The notes beneath the pieces are model-generated. The model worked only from the letters and a program-made list of their open reading frames with translations, did no database searches and was not told where the DNA came from. A stretch of DNA of 7,888 nt from Candidatus Colwelliibacteriota bacterium. GTDB lineage: Bacteria; Patescibacteriota; Minisyncoccia; UBA6257; Colwellbacteraceae. Positions 3,932 to 7,888 of the stretch are shown piece after piece. The stretch lies in NCBI GenBank assembly GCA_016178255.1, contig JACOTQ010000048.1, positions 1 through 7,888 of the forward strand, written 5' to 3'. Numbering within the stretch: position 1 is the stretch's first letter; each line of letters opens with the position of its first letter. Made by a program: the position numbers and the translations under genes.

Positions 3932-4543
3932 ATGTTTTCTTCATTTGAAAAATATCCTAATTTGATTGCTGCCCTTTCAACAAGGAAAGACGGCTCGTTG
4001 CGGCTCAAGGCAACAGGTAATCGCGAGTTAGATAAGATTGTAAATAAGAACAGAGAGGGCTTCGTTGATTCATTGGAAGTTAACAATGCTTCCCTAGTCT
4101 GCGCTCATCTTGTTCATGGCAATCAAGTACAAAAAAAAGAAAAAGAAGCTGTTGGCATAGCGCACGGCGGATGGCGAGGTTTAAGCCAAAACATTTTAGA
4201 AGCGGCTATTCAAAAAATGATTCAAGGCTTCGGGAGTAAAACAGAGAACATTATTGTGGCGATTGGGCCTGGAATCGGTCAATGTCACTTTGAAGTTGAA
4301 GATGACGTGTTAAGTAATTTTAAAGAGTATCTGCCCGACGCGCTTGTAACAAAAGGCGATAAGACGTTTTTAGATTTAAAGGAAATAGCAAAAATTCAAC
4401 TGATGAAATCAGGCGTTAAGGATGAAAACATTGAGATTAGTCCGGAGTGCACGCATTGTCTCCAAGAAAAATACTTCTCTTACCGCCGAGACAAGCCGGA
4501 AATTATAGAAACGATGATGGCGGTCATGGGCATTATGGATTAA
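3932..4543 (+). CDS. Laccase-domain (YfiH/PgeF family) protein with internal deletion
   Basis: Members of this family (PF02578, Cu-oxidase_4 / purine nucleoside phosphorylase-type) bind a metal through two His and one Cys, and act on purine nucleosides or in peptidoglycan-editing fidelity. Visible: ALSTRKDGS (14-22), LVHG (60-63), GIAHGGWRG (75-83), AIGPGIGQCHFEV (110-122), ECTHC (172-176) and YFSYRRD (181-187). The protein has 203 residues against a usual 240-250. The shortfall is one block: VHG and HGGWRG are separated by 14 residues instead of about 50, and the intervening segment with the conserved ADC(x)P metal-ligand Cys is absent, replaced by QVQKKEKEA over an A-rich stretch. The reading frame is intact. 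It may be inactive, altered in function, or an assembly artefact. No Shine-Dalgarno precedes ATG 3932. Confidence 0.85.
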   Translation: MFSSFEKYPNLIAALSTRKDGSLRLKATGNRELDKIVNKNREGFVDSLEVNNASLVCAHLVHGNQVQKKEKEAVGIAHGGWRGLSQNILEAAIQKMIQGFGSKTENIIVAIGPGIGQCHFEVEDDVLSNFKEYLPDALVTKGDKTFLDLKEIAKIQLMKSGVKDENIEISPECTHCLQEKYFSYRRDKPEIIETMMAVMGIMD

Positions 4544-4566
4544 TTCAATGAAAAGGAGCGTCTCAC

Positions 4567-4606
4567 TGCAAACAAACAGAAAACCCGCTTGGAACTCAAG
4601 CGGGTT
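4567..4606 (-). terminator. Intrinsic terminator overlapping the 4596-5225 stop codon
   Basis: On the minus strand, a perfect 10-bp stem AACCCGCTTG/CAAGCGGGTT (4582-4591/4597-4606) with a 5-nt loop is followed by TTCTGTTTGTTTG. The upstream arm contains the last codons (CCC GCT) of the 4596-5225 gene, and its TGA spans the stem-loop junction. On the plus strand it also follows the laccase-domain gene but lacks a T-run, so it mainly serves the minus strand. Confidence 0.75.
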
Positions 4607-5225
4607 GTACTATGTTGACTTGCCGGACATCGGCAGTTTCTTCACGGAAGCGGAAATCGTTAGGTGGTTGTCGCAATTTAACTCCCGGCAGGTGGCGCAT
4701 TATATTAATTGAGCTATCTATAGCGTTTAAGAAACAATCCGTAATCTTAAGCGCCAAAGCTTTACGCGCATCGTCGTTAGTGGCCTTTTCCCACATCTTC
4801 AAATCCACATCAGACACCCAAACAATCATCACGCCATTGTCCATGGCGTTACAACCCTTGTTGCTGTAAGTTGCTTCGCGGTTAACGGTGAACTGTACGG
4901 CGACGTATCCTCTCTTCTCTAAAACCATGAGTAACTCTTCCGGGCTACATTCTATCCACCAGTCCACGCCGTCTCTTTTATCTTCCTCTTCAGTAGCGCT
5001 CACAACTTTACGGCCAGCGAATTTCAAAGCCTCTTGCACAAGATATTCCATCTTTCTGCCGAAGGAACTGAAGCACCTCCCATTATGCCCAACTTCTTGG
5101 TAACAAAAGTCGTACCCGCAAGACCCTGTCCTTTTCCTGCAAATACTTTTATTTATTGTATTCACATAGAGCGGCTTACCGATTCTCCTTTGCAGAGGAT
5201 TTTCGGTAAAAGCGGTTAAACCCAT
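4596..5225 (-). CDS. Cys-rich protein of unknown function, possible PD-(D/E)XK-like fold
   Basis: I do not recognise a named family. The 209-residue protein has an N-terminal segment with Cys29, Cys36, Cys41, His47 and Cys51, spaced in a way that could bind zinc, followed by an alpha/beta region: MEYLVQEALKFAG (59-71, amphipathic helix with Glu60), DKRDGVDWWIE (82-92, acidic beta strand), and GYVAVQFTVNREA (106-118, strand with Gln111). The order Glu helix, Asp strand, then Q-x-T/E-x-K-like strand resembles PD-(D/E)XK nuclease-fold proteins, but the usual catalytic Lys is not where expected. The C-terminal 60 residues are helical then Pro/Arg-rich. ATG 5225 has AAGG 13 nt upstream, so the start is uncertain; Met59 would drop the Cys-rich part. 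A membrane role is unlikely. Confidence 0.65.
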   Translation of the reverse strand: MGLTAFTENPLQRRIGKPLYVNTINKSICRKRTGSCGYDFCYQEVGHNGRCFSSFGRKMEYLVQEALKFAGRKVVSATEEEDKRDGVDWWIECSPEELLMVLEKRGYVAVQFTVNREATYSNKGCNAMDNGVMIVWVSDVDLKMWEKATNDDARKALALKITDCFLNAIDSSINIMRHLPGVKLRQPPNDFRFREETADVRQVNIVQPA

Positions 5226-5302
5226 TCAAGTTCGACCTTGTAACGAATTACCTAACAGTATCTATGTTGTCATGCTACCATAAAAAATAGGCGCTGTCAA
5301 TG

Positions 5303-5929
5303 TTAATCGGAGGCAGTGAGCTTATCAAACTCAGCCATTAAGCCTTTGTATTTTCCGTTAAGTTCGTTAATAGCCGCGGCCTCTTCGTTCATTTTAGATA
5401 TCAACTCCTTCACTTTAACGCTCGTGTCTTTGGTATTGTCTGCGCTGAATCTGGTTTGGAGGACGTCCAATAGTTGATAAACGTAAGCGTTATAGTTTAT
5501 CAATCTTTGGACTATCTGTGATTCATCAATGACCGCCTGAAGGGCGATTTTAGTGGCTGTTTCTGGCTGAACTCCAGAAAGATTTTCTGCCATAATAGCC
5601 AGTTCTTTAGAAAGTTCGAGGGCTGAATTCCTGGCCTTGGCGTTCCGGTCGACTTCTTTAAGAACAAGATTCAGTCCAGAATCATAATTACCTATTTCGT
5701 CTTCGGAGCTTATGACCGCAAGGTTGCCCATTGACTCTTTAGATAGCCCGACTATAGATTCGGCGATAACAGACCCGCGCAACCTCGCTTCAAGAAACTC
5801 TGGCGGAATGAACGATTTTCTGAAATCGATGTTAAGCAGTCTCACCGAAAAATAGCCCACAAGAGCGACTAAAACTATCGCGGATATGATTTTCAGCCAG
5901 TTCTTTCTTATGAATTCGGGATACGACAT
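5303..5929 (-). CDS. Single-pass membrane protein with long helical extracytoplasmic domain
   Basis: No family recognised. The 208-residue protein begins with a short basic cytoplasmic stretch (FIRKNW), then one hydrophobic segment (residues about 12-32, LKIISAIVLVALVGYFSV), followed by about 175 residues predicted almost wholly helical, rich in Ala, Glu, Leu and Lys, with heptad-like stretches (about 85-125 and 165-205) and no Cys. This is an N-in, C-out anchored topology with a coiled-coil or helical-bundle domain, as in many small uncharacterised envelope proteins. No catalytic motif is visible; a structural or tethering role is possible. ATG 5927-5929 has no Shine-Dalgarno, and a -10-like TAGATT ends 7 nt before it, suggesting leaderless translation. 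A T6 run follows the stop (minus strand) without a clear hairpin. It is in the same direction as the 4596-5225 gene, 77 bp upstream. Confidence 0.75.
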   Translation of the reverse strand: MSYPEFIRKNWLKIISAIVLVALVGYFSVRLLNIDFRKSFIPPEFLEARLRGSVIAESIVGLSKESMGNLAVISSEDEIGNYDSGLNLVLKEVDRNAKARNSALELSKELAIMAENLSGVQPETATKIALQAVIDESQIVQRLINYNAYVYQLLDVLQTRFSADNTKDTSVKVKELISKMNEEAAAINELNGKYKGLMAEFDKLTASD

Positions 5930-5936
5930 AATCTAA

Positions 5937-5965
5937 AATCTATTCAATTTCTTTACAATAATCAA
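5937..5965 (-). promoter_or_regulatory. Possible promoter for the membrane-protein gene
   Basis: On the minus strand, TTGATT (5960-5965), 17 bp and TAGATT (5937-5942) end 7 nt before the ATG, so the transcript would begin at or next to the start codon. It overlaps the divergent tRNA-Gly promoter. Confidence 0.4.
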
Positions 5966-5980
5966 GCGGTATCTTAAAAT
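5952..5980 (+). promoter_or_regulatory. Promoter for tRNA-Gly(GCC)
   Basis: TTTACA (5952-5957), 17 bp and TAAAAT (5975-5980) each match consensus at 5 of 6 positions. The predicted start near 5987 gives a leader of about 64 nt that includes the GC-rich hairpin at 6017-6055. Confidence 0.65.
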
Positions 5981-6016
5981 AATGTAGCTTTAACCTCGCC
6001 TTCGTGAGTAGTGTGG

Positions 6017-6055
6017 GCCTGCCCGCCGTAGCTCGCTTAGGCGAGCGAAGGCGGG
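6017..6055. repeat. GC-rich palindromic repeat running into tRNA-Gly
   Basis: Outer arms CCCGCC/GGCGGG (6022-6027/6050-6055) enclose an inner stem GCTCGC/GCGAGC (6031-6036/6041-6046) with loop TTAG and a small 3+3 internal loop. The last five bases (GCGGG) are also the first five of tRNA-Gly, so the 5' leader can pair with the tRNA's own acceptor strand. It resembles dispersed intergenic palindromes of small-genome bacteria. Confidence 0.7.
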
Positions 6056-6124
6056 ATTAGTATAGTGGCAGTACGCTACCTTGCCAAGGTAATGGCGCCG
6101 GTTCGATTCCGGTATCCCGCTCCA
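6051..6124 (+). tRNA. tRNA-Gly(GCC)
   Basis: The acceptor is GCGGGAT/ATCCCGC with T73 and an encoded CCA (6122-6124). The D-arm is GTAT/GTAC. The anticodon loop TTGCCAA (anticodon GCC) lies in stem CTACC/GGTAA, whose outer pair is mismatched, and the T-arm is GCCGG-TTCGATT-CCGGT. U73 is the normal bacterial glycine discriminator. Confidence 0.96.
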
Positions 6125-6219
6125 AGATTAAACTTTCTGATTTTTGACCGAGTATAAAGAAGGTTGCGTCTCTTTGATTTACTTTATTTTCCGAACCGAA
6201 ACGTGATATCATATAACAG

Positions 6220-6864
6220 ATGAAGGCTGTTCAAAAACGTAAGGCGGTAGCGCTAAGATTAAAAGGGTTTTCCTTAAAAGAGATAAGTCGGAGGCTACAA
6301 ATATCTAAAGGCACAATTTCTTTATGGGCAAGGAATGTCTTTCTCGATGAAGTCGCAAAAAACAAACTTCTTAAAAAGATAAAAGTTGGGCAATTCATAT
6401 CTGCGGAGAATAAGAAAGCTAAAACAAAAGCGTTAGAAGAGAAATATAAAAACGAAGCGAGAAGGGAAATTGCGGAAAATCCGAATTATGAAAAGGTTAT
6501 TTGCGCAATCATGTACTGGTGCGAAGGGACTAAAAATCCTAAAAGCGGGCTAACATTTACCAACTCTGACCCAGCCCTAGTAAACAAGTTCTTAGAGTTG
6601 TTGCGGAAATCGTTTATTGTCGATGAAAGTAAATTTCGCCCCTGTATCCACCTTCATTCATATCATTCTCCAAAGAAACAACTTGATTTTTGGTCAAAAA
6701 TCACGAAAATAGAAAGGAGGCAATTTATAAAGCCTTATCTGAAGATGAATAGTGGCAAGCGAATAAATGTCGGCTATCAGGGTTGCATATCCGTCAGGTA
6801 TCATAGCAATGATATGGCCCGCAGGGTCATGGCTACCGCTAAAGCATTTCTTGAGGGGGTATAG
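6220..6864 (+). CDS. HTH protein with possible LAGLIDADG-like domain, overlapping tRNA-Trp
   Basis: A 214-residue protein with a homeodomain-like helix-turn-helix at residues 8-38 (RLKGFSLKEISRRLQISKG, then TISLWARNV), as in transposase, resolvase or sigma-region-4 DNA-binding domains. A charged linker (41-90) leads into a C-terminal domain beginning YEKVICAIMYWCEGTK (90-105) and continuing LTFTNSDPALVNKFLELLRKS (111-131). That pattern, a hydrophobic helix ending in an acidic residue (Glu102) followed by a strand with NSDP and another helix, resembles one LAGLIDADG repeat, so a homing-endonuclease-derived or DNA-binding function is possible; this is a weak structural analogy. The protein is strongly basic. 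No Shine-Dalgarno; a TATCAT box (6207-6212) 7 nt before ATG 6220 suggests leaderless expression. Its last codons (GGG GTA TAG) are the first bases of tRNA-Trp. Confidence 0.75.
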   Translation: MKAVQKRKAVALRLKGFSLKEISRRLQISKGTISLWARNVFLDEVAKNKLLKKIKVGQFISAENKKAKTKALEEKYKNEARREIAENPNYEKVICAIMYWCEGTKNPKSGLTFTNSDPALVNKFLELLRKSFIVDESKFRPCIHLHSYHSPKKQLDFWSKITKIERRQFIKPYLKMNSGKRINVGYQGCISVRYHSNDMARRVMATAKAFLEGV

Positions 6865-6926
6865 GCTCAACGGCAAACCGCGGGACTCCAAATCCTGATT
6901 TCCAGGTTCGAATCCTGGTACCCCCG
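6855..6926 (+). tRNA. tRNA-Trp(CCA)
   Basis: The acceptor is GGGGGTA/TACCCCC with G73. The anticodon stem CGGGA/TCCTG closes loop CTCCAAA (anticodon CCA), and the T-arm is CCAGG-TTCGAAT-CCTGG. The CCA tail is not encoded. Its first 10 bases are the last codons and stop of the upstream HTH gene. A T-rich tract (TTTTATTTTTT) follows and probably ends plus-strand transcription. Confidence 0.96.
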
Positions 6927-6934
6927 CAGAAATT

Positions 6935-7888
6935 TTATTTTTTAACGATAATTCTAAAGAAGTGGCGTTTGCCGATTTTTAGGATATCCCCGCTTTTCAG
7001 CGATACAAGTTCTTTAGAGCCTGATTTTGTCACTTCATTTATTTGTAAACCGCCCTGTTCCACGAGGCGGCGAGCTTCGCTTCTGCTCGCGGTGACCTTC
7101 GTTATGATTGGCAGGTTGGCGACAGCTATCTTTTCGTGATTCTTAATTTCAAGCGTTGGGATATCCACGGTCATATCTTTTTTTGAGAAAAGGCTCATAA
7201 AGTTTTCTTCGGCTTTTTGCGCGGCTTTTCCCCCGTGATAAATAAATACAATTTCCTTAGCCAAACGGAGCTTGGCGTCCCTGGGGTTAAGCTTTTTTGA
7301 TTTGATATTAGAAACTATTTTTCTGATTTCTGCTTCCTCGACATCGGTGCACAACAGGAAATATTTAGAAATCAGTTCGTCTCTTATAGACATTATTTTG
7401 CCGAACATATCGTTTGGTTCATCGGAGATATTTATGACATTACCCCAGCTGGTCGACATTTTGCGGCCGTCGGTGCCCTCAAGCATCGCGCAGGTCATAA
7501 TATCCTGTTCTTTTTGGCCATAATATCTCTGAATAACACGGCCGGCGTGGAGGTTGAATAATTGGTCGAATCCACCTAATTCCACATCCGCCTTAACGGC
7601 CACGCTGTCGTAGCCCTGCATCAGCGGATACAAGAACTCTCTCACGCTTATCTCCTCGTCTTTTTTGAAGCGCTCGCTGAAGTTACGCCGCCTAAGCATC
7701 TGCCCCACCGAGAAACTTTCCGCGAGATTGGCGGTTTCCTTTAAGGTAAGTTTGCTTAACCAGTCGCCGTTGAAGCGGAACTCGGCGCGCTTAATATCAA
7801 TAATCTTTCCAACTTGTTCTTTGTAATTGGCGATGTTCTTATTTACTTGTTCCTCTAAAAGCATCGGCCTCTTTTCCAATTTATCGGA
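6935..7888 (-). CDS. tyrS: Tyrosyl-tRNA synthetase, 5' end outside the window
   Basis: Charges tRNA-Tyr with tyrosine using ATP; cytoplasmic class I synthetase. The frame is open through the right edge, so the N-terminal Rossmann part with the HIGH-like motif is missing and about 318 residues are visible. Numbering from the TTG codon at 7879: the tRNA/tyrosine-binding region with YPLMQGYDSVAVKADVELGG and FDQLFNLHAGR (about 84-113), the catalytic loop LEGTDGRKMSTSWGN (133-147; KMSTS is the KMSKS signature), the helical anticodon-binding domain (about 155-250), and a C-terminal S4 RNA-binding domain (TKVTASRSEARRLVEQGGLQ, about 261-280). The TyrZ-like KMS loop and S4 tail fit a bacterial TyrRS. 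The upstream frame reads Ser-Asp-Lys before this TTG, so the TTG is not the true start. It converges on tRNA-Trp with 8 bp between them. Confidence 0.95.
   Translation of the reverse strand, partial: SDKLEKRPMLLEEQVNKNIANYKEQVGKIIDIKRAEFRFNGDWLSKLTLKETANLAESFSVGQMLRRRNFSERFKKDEEISVREFLYPLMQGYDSVAVKADVELGGFDQLFNLHAGRVIQRYYGQKEQDIMTCAMLEGTDGRKMSTSWGNVINISDEPNDMFGKIMSIRDELISKYFLLCTDVEEAEIRKIVSNIKSKKLNPRDAKLRLAKEIVFIYHGGKAAQKAEENFMSLFSKKDMTVDIPTLEIKNHEKIAVANLPIITKVTASRSEARRLVEQGGLQINEVTKSGSKELVSLKSGDILKIGKRHFFRIIVKK

Noticed and set aside
6712..6720. GAAAGGAGG inside the HTH gene, a strong Shine-Dalgarno-like string
   Set aside because: It encodes Glu-Arg-Arg in frame and no start codon with a meaningful frame follows at the right distance.

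Overview
This window looks like part of a small, streamlined bacterial genome, most likely from the Candidate Phyla Radiation (Patescibacteria, Parcubacteria-like). That placement is inference. It rests on short genes with weak or absent Shine-Dalgarno sequences, tRNA genes scattered singly between short operons, a tyrosyl-tRNA synthetase with a KMSTSWGN signature, several small proteins without a recognisable family, and GC-rich palindromic repeats of a kind I associate with these genomes. TGA is used as a stop (coaE and the 4596-5225 gene), so the UGA=Gly code of Gracilibacteria/SR1 does not apply.

Layout: (1) 1-495, minus strand: tRNA-Phe(GAA) and tRNA-His(GTG), separated by about 200 bp of highly structured, gene-free DNA bounded by a copy of the tRNA-Phe 3' end. 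(2) 496-906, minus: small zincin-like metallopeptidase with its own promoter and a terminator that overlaps its stop codon. (3) 1021-2305, plus: a decayed piece of tRNA-Arg(CCT), then the overlapping coaE-coaD pair (last two steps of CoA synthesis), then the intact tRNA-Arg(CCT). (4) 2390-3412, minus: a YhbH/YeaH (DUF444) von Willebrand-A-like protein. (5) 3579-3763, plus: tRNA-Arg(TCT) and tRNA-Pro(TGG). (6) 3932-4543, plus: a laccase-domain (YfiH/PgeF) protein with an internal deletion across its metal site. (7) 4596-5929, minus: a Cys-rich protein of unknown function, then a single-pass membrane helical protein. (8) 6051-6926, plus: tRNA-Gly(GCC), a helix-turn-helix protein with a possible LAGLIDADG-like domain whose stop codon lies inside tRNA-Trp(CCA), and tRNA-Trp itself. 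(9) 6935-7888, minus: tyrS, with its 5' end beyond the window.

Functionally this is mostly translation (seven tRNAs, TyrS), CoA synthesis, and stress or housekeeping proteins. The strongest unexplained pattern is that tRNA genes repeatedly border small cassettes. Partial tRNA copies lie at 171-192 (Phe), 1021-1055 (Arg) and 3896-3920 (Pro), and possibly 52-82. Three tRNA-Arg-like sequences in the same orientation bracket coaE-coaD and then yhbH. Palindromic repeats abut the 5' ends of tRNA-Arg(TCT) and tRNA-Gly. I read this as tRNA genes serving as repeated insertion or recombination sites for one- and two-gene modules. The repeats are visible in the sequence; the mechanism is inference.
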